DNA of 64,000 nucleotides, from positions 62,001 to 126,000 of the forward strand of contig JASFXZ010000097.1 of the NCBI GenBank assembly GCA_032209605.1. The letters are read 5' to 3'. Both the position numbers and the translations under genes were made by a program. This DNA is from Mactromeris polynyma. Lineage: Eukaryota > Mollusca > Bivalvia > Venerida > Mactridae. The notes beneath the pieces are model-generated. The model had not been told where the DNA came from and made no database searches. It saw only the letters and a program-made list of their open reading frames with translations. Every line of letters begins with the position of its first letter. Within the stretch, counting starts at the first letter, position 1. This document shows, piece by piece, positions 21,447-33,104 of this stretch.

Positions 21447-21851
21447 GTAAGTTGTTTTAAATACTTAATGACTAGACAGGTGTTTTGTCTGCATGTATGT
21501 TCCATGGCTGTCCTTAATAAATTATTTGTTTGGCATAAACTAGCCCAGCATACATGTCTGTGTACTCCGACTTTTACATGCGTCTTCGTAACAGATGTAC
21601 AGCGACAGTATAGAGATGTGACGTCTGAGGCTGGACTAGGCATAACCCTACCGGGCAAAATTTAAGCAAATATTCCTTGGTAGCTCTCTACTCTTTGTAT
21701 GTCTGTATGTATTGTGAGAAAACTTCAATCTTCTCATCTGAAACTACTAGAAGGATTGCCAATTTATTTCACAGGAAAAGTCCCAAAGTTGTTCCATCAT
21801 CGAAGCTTTAACCTGGCAGTCAAGGACAATGCCACTTTTCACCTGTTGTTA

Positions 21852-22026
21852 TACAGTAAAACCTCAGGAATAAGACCACCCTTGTGAACCTAGAATACTG
21901 GTCTTAATAATGAGGTGGTCTTAATATTGAGGTTTAATAAAGAGCAAAATGGTGACCATTGTGTTCTTAATTTTATGTGGTTTTATTATTGAGGTGCACA
22001 TGGTCTTTATGTGAGATTTTACTGTA
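21852..22026. mobile_element. MITE, TACAGTAAAACCTC family
   Basis: Complete ~175 bp copy: TACAGTAAAACCTC at the left, GAGATTTTACTGTA at the right. The interior repeats GAGGTGGTCTTA-like words. The terminal TA suggests TA target-site use. Confidence 0.75.
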
Positions 22027-22720
22027 TTGTGGAATCCTGAAGTCTTACATGATCACAAATTTCTTTCAAATGGTCTTTGTGTAATTCCAATATTAGTGTT
22101 ACAAAATTCATTTTTGAATTACCGTATAATGTTAAAGAAGCTGCAATATTCCGTTTCAGTGACCATCATGGTCTCAAACTTAATTGATATACAGTTTGAA
22201 AAATTGCTCAAAAATCCTCTTGTTACAAATTAATTCTGCCCCTAGTTTAAACATAATTTAATTTTCAGTTAAATTTCACACTTATGATCTTGTCATGCTT
22301 GAATGAATTGTGTAATACTATTTATGTAATTTCAAATAATATATTGATAAAGAATTTCATGGATATATAAACTATTTTATATTTCTGTGATAATTTTAAC
22401 TATAATTTTCATTTACATAAATAGAATATAAAATACCACTCATACGAAAATGTGGACCTTAGCAAATTTTTATTGTGTATCTCTGCAAGTACTGCATCTT
22501 GCTTCAGGAGTTGTAAGGATTTGATATTCAATTGACCTTTCTGCAGATATTGATTGACAGCTCATGTTAGCCAATTGCGTTACAGTATTCGCGCAGACCT
22601 CCGGCATTGTTTTATCGACGCCATTTTGTTAGACAAGCGCTACAGTTGTTAACAAATTCGTCTAAGAGTGATAGTTTTTGGGAAAGCAAATTACAGGGTG
22701 TTTATTATTGATCTAAGACA

Positions 22721-22880
22721 ATGGTGAAAAGGTGTAGCTTCCGGCTGTGTGATAGTGACAATAGATGTCCGGACTGATAGGTGGCGTGAAATTCTTACCT
22801 TTTCCAAAACCTAAGACAAATGCATGAGGTGGATTAAGATGTGCGGCAGAACGCATCACAATTTAAATCCGTCTAAAATT
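22721..22880 (+). pseudogene. THAP zinc-finger domain remnant
   Basis: ATG at 22721 opens MVKRCSFRLCDSDNRCPD: C-x4-C at the very N-terminus as in THAP domains. After in-frame stops the match continues in other frames with GGVKFLPFPKPKT and RWIKMCGRTHHNLNPSKI, giving the conserved FPK prolines, Trp and a C..H pair. At least two frame breaks, so it is dead. It belongs to the surrounding inverted-repeat element. Confidence 0.75.
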
Positions 22881-23485
22881 TACGCAAACAGATATGCCCC
22901 ATTGATAAAAAGATAACTTTTTGTTTGGTATTTGTATCTTTTACCTTTAAATGTCAGTTTGACTGGGAGGGGACAAACATTAAAAGTTAATGAAAAGTCT
23001 GGCCTTAAAACATGAAGAAACACAAATTTACAACTTAAAATGTATTTATTTCACATAATTATCCAAGAAATAACATATAATCGTACACAATTTATACTAT
23101 TAGGCTATTAGCTAAAATGTTGCTACATTATGTTATTCCAACCAATCATTTGGAAGTGGTCCACATTTTTTCTCTCAGAAATATTGCTTTCTTGTATTCT
23201 GGTTTTAATCAGTTGCAATTTATATATGTGAAAATATTTCAAATTAACTATGTTATATCTGCATGTTGAGGGAACATAATATTATTTTTTAGACTAAAAT
23301 AACTGACTTATGTCAGCATTCAAGCAAGTAGTTGGACTTTGTTTTGCTTAGGACGGACATTACTTTATAAATTTGTAATAAGCCCGAGTTTGTATATAAC
23401 TAAACATGACCAGAATCAATTATAAAATCAATAATTATTGTGATTAAAAAATGCAACTGAAACATGTATTGCTATAAACATATAA

Positions 23486-23735
23486 GCCGTGGCCGTGGTC
23501 CAGTGGTTAGTGCGCTGGGCTTGGAACCCGGCGATCCGGGTTCGATTCCTGGTCGCGGCAGGTCATACCTTTCCATGAAAATTTGACTAAAATGTTGATT
23601 TTCTGCCGGCTCCTTGTGGAAGGGTGAGTTAGTACTGGTTAGAATTCACTCCAGGAAAAACTGGTTAGGTGAACCGGCCGCCATATATAACTGAAATATT
23701 GTTGAGAAACGGCGTTAAACCCGATGAAACAAACA
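23486..23735 (+). mobile_element. tRNA-derived SINE, complete
   Basis: A tRNA-like head (23486-23560) has acceptor arms GCCGTGG/TCGCGGC (one mismatch), A box TGGTCCAGTGG and B box GGTTCGATTCC. A ~175-base body ends in AAACGGCGTTAAACCCGATG then AAACAAAC. The same element lies inverted at 40124-40392. Such tRNA-headed SINEs with a conserved tail are common in molluscs. Confidence 0.85.
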
Positions 23736-24462
23736 TATATACGTGGAGAAAAATATCTTAGTTTTTGTAATAATTGATATTGACGAAAAATCTAAATACG
23801 GGTGATATACCGGTATTGGTTACTCACTGTCGTGTATTTCTTTCGAAAGTAATTTATATGTCAGAAAAGTATTCTTATTTCTTCATTACATTTATTTCAA
23901 TTGCATTGGGGGTTTACAATTTATGTAAGTATAGAAATTAGTAATATATCTGGTTTAAAATCCTAAATATCACACCTACGAGTATGTTGATTTTGTTAAA
24001 TAAATAAACCTATTTTCTAATATTCAACACAAGCCTGATCATTTATTTTTTATAAATGGTCATTTAGTTAAAGGCTATAAAAAATAAATTACATTTCTCA
24101 ACGTTGCTGTATATATGTGTCGGATGGTGACATCAAAAACTGATTGGATGCATATTAGACTCCCACTGGGCCAGACTGTGAAATGCTGATGGGGCTGGAT
24201 AAGATTTACATCTAGATAGTGCACACTGGGGACATTATTGTTTATTGCATAACATTATATAATTTGTCCAACCTATACAGGCCTTGTGTCTGCCTGTTTC
24301 TATTGTATGATAGTGTCTTTAAAGAATGATTTCTGGAATTTGTAGAAATGTATGTTGCAGGATTTGAAGATTTGAGAAATAATCCTGATATTCTAATGTC
24401 CATCCCTTTTTGTAATGTTCATTTCCACACAAAATAAAGGTGGTTTATGTACACAAACATAA

Positions 24463-24750
24463 CTATACCTGATCTTCATGATTAAAATGACTTTCATTCA
24501 CACTAAATAACATTATACATAAGGGGACGGACATTACAGATAACGTTTCATTTTTTTTGGGGGAAATACTTCCCTGTAAACCCGCACTAAACTGCAAACA
24601 TGGACTTACATGGAATAATAATGATCTCATGTAAATGCATTGCATAATAATTGGTTCGAAAAGTATTTGATATAAAGGACATTCTAATATAAAATGAAAT
24701 TCGTCTTCTAAAATATTACATAGTTTCTTTCTGATCGTGGTATATAGCAT
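24463..24750 (-). pseudogene. LINE-like fragment
   Basis: The open frame contains EDEFHFILECPLYQILF, which resembles the Cys/His-bearing tail (E-D-E-x-H-F-x-x-x-C-P-x-Y) found after the reverse transcriptase in many invertebrate LINE proteins. Only the fragment is present and no reverse-transcriptase motif was seen, so it is a relic. Confidence 0.5.
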
Positions 24751-25114
24751 TTAAGGTTTATTCCATCTTCCCATTTCAATTTCTATGGCTTGAAACTCTT
24801 GATCTAGTCAAAGCAAATCTATATTAAGTAATATTTATTTTGTCAAGATATGGTTTAAAGTCGAAATATCATATAATGAGGAAAAATCCGATAGAATACT
24901 ATCTACATCAGCCCGTTATTGTTCTTTGTTCGACGCCATATTAGACATGGCTTGTCTAACGTGGTAACAGTGAGAACCTGTTACTAAGGGGGGCGTGGCT
25001 ACGAAGCGTCTGCAGAAAGGTCAATTCTTACCAAGTATTGGAAGTATTCAAGTGTATTCTCATTAGGCAGCTCTTGTTCTCAGATGTTCATACATGGTTA
25101 TTTTATTTTTTCAG

Positions 25115-25145
25115 TGCTGCAAAGAAGTGGTTCGGAAACCAGCAG
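25115..25145 (+). CDS. Plus-strand gene, exon 2
   Basis: 31-base exon: acceptor TTTTTTCAG, donor GTAAATAG. One base completes Ser from the previous exon, then AAKKWFGNQQ, ending in phase 0, which is what the exon at 25591 needs. Confidence 0.55.
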
Positions 25146-25590
25146 GTAAATAGTATTCTGTTTATTCTCATTAGGCAGTTTTAAGTGATGTGTCTTATGT
25201 CCATAGAGTAATAAATACTGGTAGATTATCTGCATGTGTTTGGACTAAACAGACAACATACATTGTAGTACCCCAACCATGAATTGTTAAAATTTATTTA
25301 CAAACAATTATAAATGGATGTTCGGTGGTTCAACCACAATGAATTCTGATGATTTATTCCAATTTAATGTCAGCATAATTATGCTGAAATTGCTAAAAAA
25401 TCTCAAACATATCAATATTTTCATATTTTCGTGAAGACATGGGGCTGAGATGTCACTGAGCCAATGCTTCAGGGAAATTGTTTAGGGAACATATGTATGA
25501 ATATGTGATGTGGCCATTATTTGCATGAATACTCCACTAGTGCATTATGAGAAATAATGTTACTGATGAAGATTATTTTGTTATTTGCAG

Positions 25591-25716
25591 GAATTGTTAG
25601 AGTCAACAGTTGAAGAAGTGGATGTAGTAGAACTTGATCCTACCATGCCTGTTTTACAGGCTCTGTCAGCTTCAGTAAATGAAGACAAGAGCCCCTACAC
25701 TACTGTCGATCCACTG
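25591..25716 (+). CDS. Plus-strand gene, exon 3
   Basis: Forty-two codons in phase 0: ELLESTVEEVDVVELDPTMP then VLQALSASVNEDKSPYTTVD. Acidic and probably disordered. Acceptor TTATTTGCAG, donor GTAGGT. No family recognised. Confidence 0.6.
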
Positions 25717-26235
25717 GTAGGTTCAGAGAGATATATTTTAGTTGATTTTAAAAATGTATATAATCTTTATTCAATGACAGTCCATCCGTTATTTATAGTC
25801 ACAGATTCTGAACATCTGTACAATTCATATCAGCAGACAGTATTGTCAACTTTGATTTGTATTCATAATGTGCTTGGTATAACAAGAATAAGTTACTGTG
25901 GACTCATCTGCATTCTGTGAAAGTGGTGCTCTTGTTTGAAACTCGGGTAGCTCAATCTGTCATCAGTTCTGTTAAATCATACTTTATTCCTTTATAAAGA
26001 TTAATTTGGTACTGCAGGTGATGTAAAATCACCTGCATTTGATAAGCGAAAGTACTCCAGTATCCACAGATGTACACAAAGTTAACAAATATCCCCTGTG
26101 TATTGAAATATAACATACCATGCTAAAAATGAAACGCACATGTCTGTGAACTTTCTCTGTCACTCAAACACTGCATATGATTGGAAACATTTATGAAATC
26201 AGAAGTAACAAATGTACTGTGTTTGTGTTATTTAG

Positions 26236-26333
26236 GCATCTGATACTACTTACCATAGGAAAGATGACATGCCCATATCAAACGGACAGTCTCTACATGT
26301 TGAAACATCAGTGCATAATTTTGATGAAGAAAG
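26236..26333 (+). CDS. Plus-strand gene, exon 4
   Basis: ASDTTYHRKDDMPISNGQSL then HVETSVHNFDEE, polar and without recognised domain. It starts in phase 0 and ends two bases into a codon (AG|GTGAGT), matching exon 5 in all tandem copies. Confidence 0.6.
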
Positions 26334-26897
26334 GTGAGTTATTATGCTATCACAACAGCTTGTATTTTTCCAGACAGTTGTCCCAAAATATATTCAGCTG
26401 TAATGGAGTGATTTACATTAAACTTTGTGCATACCGTGTTTACATTGACAATAGTTATATAAGTTATATACTTACATATAATGAAGTTTTATTGTATTGA
26501 ATGCACATATTTGTGTTAACCTTGGTAGATTAGATTTTTTAGTTTTGACAGTTTGAACCACTGCTGTCTTGTCCGGTTAACATTAATTCAGATAGTGCAG
26601 TAAAAAAATAGATCTACATAAAGTATATATCTGGTCTAGTTGAGTCTTAGGCCCTCATAATTTTGGACAACTCCATTATTTTCTGTTGCCATGACATGTG
26701 AAGTACAAAAAATGTTTTTCTTAATACTTGAACTCTCCTCTCACTGTGTGAACTTAAATTTTCATGAACAAAAAAATTCATGTTTAAAGACTTTTGAGGA
26801 TAATAGAAATATATTAACACTCAGAAGCCCAAAGTGAACATGCAGAAAATTGTTCATTTCATGGTATGATATTTATTGTAAATTATGTTCTTTTCAG

Positions 26898-27014
26898 TGA
26901 TGTTAGCAAGTCCTTGACTCCAGCTACGGCCACTGTAGTCACCCTAGTCACGGCCACTGTAGTCACCCTAGTCACGGCAACTAGTTCTGTTGATGGTCAG
27001 GATGGACAAAATAG
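26898..27014 (+). CDS. Plus-strand gene, exon 5 (copy 1 of the triplicated exon A)
   Basis: Completes Ser then DVSKSLTPATATVVTLVTAT and a second ATVVTLVT. A 24-base segment (26926-26949) is repeated in tandem at 26950-26973, adding eight residues that copies 2 and 3 lack. Ends two bases into a codon at GTACC. This is the only copy of exon A without a stop. Confidence 0.6.
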
Positions 27015-27839
27015 GTACCATATCATTTTACTACATACTACTTTTTCTAGCCCTGCATAGGTGTCTCTGTACTCTGACTTTTACTCGTGTCTTCGTAACA
27101 GTGCCATGCTCAAGCCTACAGGAAAATGTGGGATTTTGCCATGCATTTTCAAACCCAGATTTTGTATTTACCTCCATTAGGGAGAGCACAATACTCAGCA
27201 TCAAACACTGATTCTGTATTTCCTTCCATTAAGGAGATCTCAGTGTATTTACTTTCATTGAGGAGAGCTCAGTGCATGAAATCAAACCAATATTCTGTAT
27301 TTACCTTCATTGAGGAGAGCTCGAGTGCTTGCAATCAAACCCAGAGTCTTTATTTACCTTCATTGGGGAAAGCTGAATGCAGGAAATGAGACTTATGGAC
27401 AGTTTAATAAAGGTAAAAGTCACTAATTTTAAGGTCTCATATGCATCTATTACAACAAGTATGGTACCTACTAGTCAATCTAAGTTGAAAGTGTCAAAAC
27501 TTGCACTGGCTTGTCTAAAGTCGGGAGCTTTAATTAGGGGAGGGGTGTTTATTTGGGAATATTGTCTTAATGTGTTGCCTTCTTGAATTAAAGGTATTAT
27601 TATAATTATCAACAAATGCAGACAAATGACTGATGTACTATTGGATCATTTCTTTTATAGCATGGGATACAAACTTACAAGTATATTGCCAGGCAGTGTG
27701 TAAAATATCAAATTTTCAGTATTAGCAAGAGTAGTCTGGGTTATGCCACACAAACAACTTTTTAAGGTTGGCCTCACAATTAATGTTATCATGTAGAATA
27801 AATAAGTTTATGCTAAATATTTGATGCTTTATGTTTTAG

Positions 27840-28011
27840 CTCAAGAGGACAAAGAAAACGTCCCATTGTCTCCTGTAAAATAAAGGATGAAACACTAGGC
27901 CTCTCACAACTGTGTGGGGAGCGAAGATGCAGCTAGTTATCCAGCCTCAACAAAATCAATTCTGAATTCCAATGAGGACAATATGATGAATCCATTGAAA
28001 GTGAAAAAAAG
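27840..28011 (+). CDS. Plus-strand gene, exon 6 (copy 1 of the triplicated exon B)
   Basis: Phase-matched to exon A. Reads SRGQRKRPIVSCKIKDETLG then LSQLCGERRCS and a stop at 27934-27936, which gives a protein of about 165 residues. One G fewer in GGGG (27917-27920) would instead open SEDAASYPASTKSILNSNED up to the donor at 28012 (GTACGT). All three tandem copies share the GGGG, so the stop is not a single sequencing slip. Confidence 0.5.
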
Positions 28012-28491
28012 GTACGTTCTCTTTGTCCATTTCCTGACATTGTTTCTAGACCTCAGGAGGTCCTCTTTGATACTTGGAAAATAAATAATGTTTGGGGACA
28101 TGAACAATTGGTGGATGAGTAATGATGGTAGTTCCTTTCATATTGATTACAACATGACAAGCAGTAAAGCTTTGGGTTGTTTCCTCTCATATGTACTGAA
28201 TAGCGCATATTGGTTTTAATGTGAATTAAAATTTATGGTGAATATTAAGTCTGATGATACAAGCTGTGTTTGTTACAGAACTTTATAAAAACTTTGTTAT
28301 TATGGGAAAAGAAAAAGTGGCCTATTTCATTTCATGTATTATCCACAAAACAAAGTACAGTAAACCTCGATAATAAGACCACCTTTGCAACACTTGAAAA
28401 CTGGTTGTAATAATCAGAAGCCCAGAGCTAACATGCAGAAAATTGTTCATTTCATGGTATGATATTTATTGTAAATTATGTTCTATTTCAG

Positions 28492-28584
28492 TGATGTTAG
28501 CAAGTCCTTGACTCCAGCTACGGCCACTGTAGTCACCATAGTCTAGGCAACTAGTTCTGTTGATGGTCGGGATGGACAAAATAG
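28492..28584 (+). pseudogene. Exon A, copy 2 (stop-containing)
   Basis: 93 bases with intact acceptor and donor. In the frame of copy 1 it reads DVSKSLTPATATVVTIV and then TAG at 28544-28546 (ACG became TAG). If spliced in, it would end the protein early; it could be a dead duplicate or a poison exon. Confidence 0.65.
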
Positions 28585-29410
28585 GTACCATATCATTTTA
28601 CTACATACTACTTTTCCTAGCCCCGCATACAAGTCTCTGTACTCTGACTTTTACTCGTGCCTTTGTAACAGTGCCACGCTCAAGCATACAGGAAAACGTG
28701 GGATTTTGCCATGCAATTTCAAACCCAGATTTTGTATTTACCTCCATTAGGGAGAGCACAATACTCAGCATCAAACACTGATTCTGTGTTTCCTTCCATT
28801 AAGGAGATCTCAGTGTATTTACCTTCATTGAGGAGAGCTCAGTGCATGAAATCAAACCAATATTCTGTATTTACCTTCATTGAGGAGAGCTCAAGTGCTT
28901 GCAATCAAACCCAGAGTCTTTATTTACCTTCATTGAGGAGAGCTCAATGCAGGAAATCAAACTTATGTACAGTTTAATAAAGGTAAAAGTCACTAATTTT
29001 AAGGTCTCATATGCATCTATTACAACAAGTATGGTACCCACTAGTCGATCTAAGTTGAAAGTGTCAAAACTTGCACTGGCTTGTCTAAAGTCGGGAGCTT
29101 TAATTAGGGGAGGGGTGCTTATTAGGGAATATTGTCTTAATGTGTTGCCTTCTTGAATTAAAGGTATTATTATAATTATCAACAAATGGCAGACAAATCA
29201 CTGATGTACTATTGGATCATTTCTTTTATAGCATGGGATACAAACTTACAAGTATACTGCCAGGCAGTGTGTAAAATATCAAATTTTCAGTATTAGCAAG
29301 AGTAGTCTGGGTTATGCCACACAAACAACTTTTTAAGGTTGGCCTCACAATTAATGCTATCATGTAGAATAAATAAGTTTATGCTAAACATTCAATGCTT
29401 TATGTTTTAG

Positions 29411-29582
29411 CTCAAGAGGACAAAGAAAACGTCCCATTGTCTCCTGTAAAATAAAGGATGAAACACTAGGCCTCTCACAACTGTGTGGGGAGCGAAGATG
29501 CAGCTAGTTATCCAGCCTCAACAAAATCAATTCTGAATTCCAATGAGGACAATATGATGAATCCATTGAAAGTGAAAAAAAG
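29411..29582 (+). pseudogene. Exon B, copy 2
   Basis: 172 bases, same length and splice sites as copy 1 and nearly identical in sequence, including the GGGG and the in-frame TAG. Its partner exon A (28492) has a stop, so it could only be used by skipping that exon. Confidence 0.55.
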
Positions 29583-30063
29583 GTACGTTCTCTTTGTCCA
29601 TTTCCTGACATTGTTTCTAGATCTCAGGAGGTCCTCTTTGATACTTGGAGAATAAATAATGTTTGGGGACATCAACAATTGGTGGATGAGTAATGAAAGT
29701 AGTTCCTTTCATATTGATTACAACATGACGAGCAGTAAAGCTTTGGGTTGTTTCCTATCATATGTACTGAATAGCGCATATTGGTTTTAATGTGAATTAA
29801 AATTTATGGTGAATATTAAGTCTGATGATACAAGCTGTGTTTGTTACAGAACTTTATAAAAACTTTGTTATTATGGTAAAAGAAAAATAGGCCTATTTCA
29901 TTTGATGTATTATCCACAAAACAAAGTACAGTAAAACCTCGATAATAAGACCACCTTTGCAACACTTGAAAACTGGTCGTAATAATCAGAAGCCCAGAGC
30001 TAACATGCAGAAAATTGTTCATTTCATGGTATGATATTTATTGTAAATTATGTTCTATTTCAG

Positions 30064-30156
30064 TGATGTTAGCAAGTCCTTGACTCTAGCTACGGCCACT
30101 GTAGTCACCATAGTCTAGGCAACTAGTTCTGTTGATGGTCGGGATGGACAAAATAG
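30064..30156 (+). pseudogene. Exon A, copy 3 (stop-containing)
   Basis: 93 bases with intact splice sites. Carries the same TAG as copy 2 (30116-30118) plus a Pro to Leu change. The shared stop shows that copies 2 and 3 arose from each other after the mutation. Confidence 0.65.
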
Positions 30157-30982
30157 GTACCATATCATTTTACTACATACTACTTTTCCTAGCCCCGCAT
30201 ACATGTCTCTGTACTCTGACTTTTACTCGTGCCTTTGTAACAGTGCCACGCTCAAGCCTACAGGAAAACGTGGGATTTTGCCATGCAATTTCAAACCCAG
30301 ATTTTGTATTTACCTCTATTAGGGAGAGCACAATACTCAGCATCAAACACTGATTCAGTGTTTCCTTCCATTAAGGAGATCTCAGTGTATTTACCTTCAT
30401 TGAGGAGAGCTCAGTGCATGAAATCAAACCAATATTCTGTATTTACCTTCATTGAGGAGAGCTCAAGTGCTTGCAATCAAACCCAGAGTCTTTATTTACC
30501 TTCATTGAGGAGAGCTCAATGCAGGAAATCAAACTTATGTACAGTTTAATAAAGGTAAAAGTCACTAATTTTAAGGTCTCATATGCATCTATTACAACAA
30601 GTATGGTACCCACTAGTCGATCTAAGTTGAAAGTGTCAAAACTTGCACTGGCTTGTCTAAAGTCGGGAGCTTTAATTAGGGGAGGGGTGCTTATTAGGGA
30701 ATATTGTCTTAATGTGTTGCCTTCTTGAATTAAAGGTATTATTATAATTATCAACAAATGGCAGACAAATCACTGATGTACTATTGGATCATTTCTTTTA
30801 TAGCATGGGATACAAACTTACAAGTATACTGCCAGGCAGTGTGTAAAATATCAAATTTTCAGTATTAGCAAGAGTAGTCTGGGTTATGCCACACAAACAA
30901 CTTTTTAAGGTTGGCCTCACAATTAATGCTATCATGTAGAATAAATAAGTTTATGCTAAACATTCAATGCTTTATGTTTTAG

Positions 30983-31154
30983 CTCAAGAGGACAAAGAAA
31001 ACGTCCCATTGTCTCCTGTAAAATAAAGGATGAAACACTAGGCCTCTCACGACTGTGTGGGGAGCGAAGATGCAGCTAGTTATCCAGCCTCAACAAAATC
31101 AATTCTGAATTCCAATGAGGACAATATGATGAATCCATTGAAAGTGAAAAAAAG
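30983..31154 (+). pseudogene. Exon B, copy 3
   Basis: 172 bases, splice sites intact, same GGGG and TAG as the other copies. The donor GTACGT at 31155 has no clear partner downstream: the exon-like ATTCTGAAAACATC at 34233 needs a different phase. Confidence 0.5.
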
Positions 31155-31501
31155 GTACGTTCTCTTTGTCCATTTCCTGACATTGTTTCTAGACCTTAGG
31201 ATGTCCTCTTTGATACTTGGAGAATAAATAATGTTTGGGGACATGAACAATTGGTGGATGAGTAATGATGGTAGTTCCTTTCATATTGACTAGAACAAGC
31301 GCATGACGAGCAGTAAAGCTTTGGGTTGTTTCCTATCATATGTACTGAATAGCGCATGTTGGTTTTAATGTGAATTAAAATTTATGGTGAATATTAAGTC
31401 TGAGGATACAAGCTGTGTTTGTTACAGAACTTTATAAAAACTTTATTATGGAAAAAGAAAAATAGGCCTATTTCATTTGATATATTATTCACAAAACAAA
31501 G

Positions 31502-31683
31502 TACAGTAAAACCTCAATAATAAGACCACCCTTGGGACCCTTGAAAACTGGTTGATATATTGAGGTGGTCTTCATATTGAGGTTGAATAAAGAGCAAAAC
31601 AGTGAAAATGGACTTGAAAATTGTGTTCTTAATATCAAGGTGGTCTTATTATTGAGGTGGTCTTAAAGTGAGGTCTTACTGTA
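31502..31683. mobile_element. MITE, complete, TACAGTAAAACCTC family
   Basis: TACAGTAAAACCTC at the left end and GAGGTCTTACTGTA at the right, 182 bp, interior made of TGAGGTGGTCTTA-like repeats. Its left third also ends tandem copies 1 and 2 (28361-28413 and 29932-29985). Confidence 0.85.
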
Positions 31684-31689
31684 GTCGAT

Positions 31690-32300
31690 AGTATTTATTT
31701 AACTCTACTATGATGATATTCATACAGAAATATTGGTACATTGTTGGGCTAAATTTGTAAATCAATTCTCTGTCTTACTGCAAGCTAGTCGTAATAATGA
31801 GGTAATTATAAATTTTCTTAGAAAAATAAATCTCTTTACTTATCATAAGTCTGCCAGGTCATTTGTGACAGTCCAGTGCTTGACTGCTAACCTGATGATG
31901 TGAACAGCATTACGCTAATCCATTCTACTGCAGTAAACTGGGAATGTGGTTCTACTGTTGAGAGTTTGCAACTAAAGCTAGCACTTTGAATTCTTTCGTA
32001 ATAAGATGTTTTAAAAGAGAACATGGATTGTATGCGAAGAAGTTTAGGAAAATTATTACTTGCATGGGTTGACTTGTGTAATATACTGTCTCATTGTAAG
32101 GGGAATTGAAATGAAAGGGAGTCTTCTTATTTGATAATATTTGTATGATAACAAATTGTCAAACAAATCCTTGTTATCATATTTATATTTTATGCCTATT
32201 TAGTATGTCTTAACAAATGAAATGACAAATTTGGCTCACTGACATATGCAATGTTTGTATTTGGGGGCTATATAGAACTCCTGGCTGTTTGTAAACAAAA
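31690..32300. other. No gene recognised
   Basis: AT-rich sequence, presumably intron or 3' flank of the plus-strand gene. No supported feature. Confidence 0.4.
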
Positions 32301-32304
32301 TTTG

Positions 32305-32430
32305 TCCACGCTATTTCTCGGCAGGCCTTAGTCCGATTTCAGTGAAACTTAACAAGACTTAATAGTATCAAGCCTAGTTGTGCATATCCTCGGCACATCA
32401 TGCTCAGACAAATTTTCAATCAATTAGGCC
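32305..32430 (+). repeat. Isolated copy of the 156-bp repeat
   Basis: Shares CTATTTCTCGG, GATTTCAGTGAAACTT, AAGCCTAGTTGTGCATA and the GGCAC word with the array at 33105-34030. A pure T run follows at about 32498-32519. Confidence 0.7.
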
Positions 32431-33104
32431 TAAATTAGAATTAGGTTTGTTTGCCCATTGGCCGCCGACTCCAAAAAAATTATTGCAAAATTCGGATTTT
32501 TTTTTTTTTTTTTTTTTTTGGTTATAAACCCAACTATACACCATTATGTCACACTACGATGTGTGCAGTTTGTTCTTCTTAGTTACAAAACAATGACTAT
32601 TTTGTTTCATTATGTTTGCCTTATGATAACTTCCTCTTGCTAGAAAAACTTTGGAACCCAAAGTTAGAAAAAAGTATGACACAAAAATGGTCATAGTTGC
32701 CCTTATATTTTCATCAACAATTGCCCTTTCATCAACAAGTATGTAAGCCTTGGCTCATACTCACTAAAACAGACGGGCTATATAAAGTATTAAAAATAAG
32801 TACACATAAAAGTGTCAATTTTGCTTTCATTTTACCAACATTAATTTTTTCTAAATTGATCCGAGCTTATGTTAACCATGTTTTTGACAACCACATGTCA
32901 TTTAATTGTATCTTTTTTAATATTTACAATTATTCTACTGTACCCGCCCACCCAATGTACCACGTTCCGAAATTACCACGCACGAACAATACATTTCGAC
33001 TAAAACATATTAAAATTTCCACAATAAAATAAAATATTTTTCCTACTTACCTACCCACCTCTAAAATCTAGGGTCGGTAAAGGGCAAACAAAGACTTTTT
33101 TAAT

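Larger units (their letters stand above)
22530..25026. mobile_element. 2.5 kb inverted-repeat transposon with broken THAP domain (P-element-like)
   Basis: The 18-base end AATTGACCTTTCTGCAGA (22530-22547) is repeated exactly inverted at 25009-25026. Just inside both ends there are GACGCCAT and GTTAGACAAG-like words. A THAP zinc-finger remnant near the left end points to a P-element-type transposase, since those start with THAP. The body has since received a SINE (23486) and a LINE-like fragment (24.46-24.75 kb). No clear 8-bp target duplication was seen. Confidence 0.6.
26821..31556 (+). repeat. 1.57 kb tandem triplication containing an exon pair
   Basis: Copies start at 26821, 28414 and 29986 with TCAGAAGCCCA. 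Copies 2 and 3 are exactly 1572 bp apart and differ at few positions; copy 1 is slightly more diverged. Each holds exon A, a run of GAGGAGAGCTCA minisatellite-like repeats, exon B and the left part of a MITE. Only the last copy is followed by a whole MITE. Confidence 0.95.

Noticed and set aside
26990..30757. Repeated 70-100 codon frames in the triplicated unit
   Set aside because: They come from the GAGGAGAGCTCA internal repeats in the intron between exons A and B and run in both strands.
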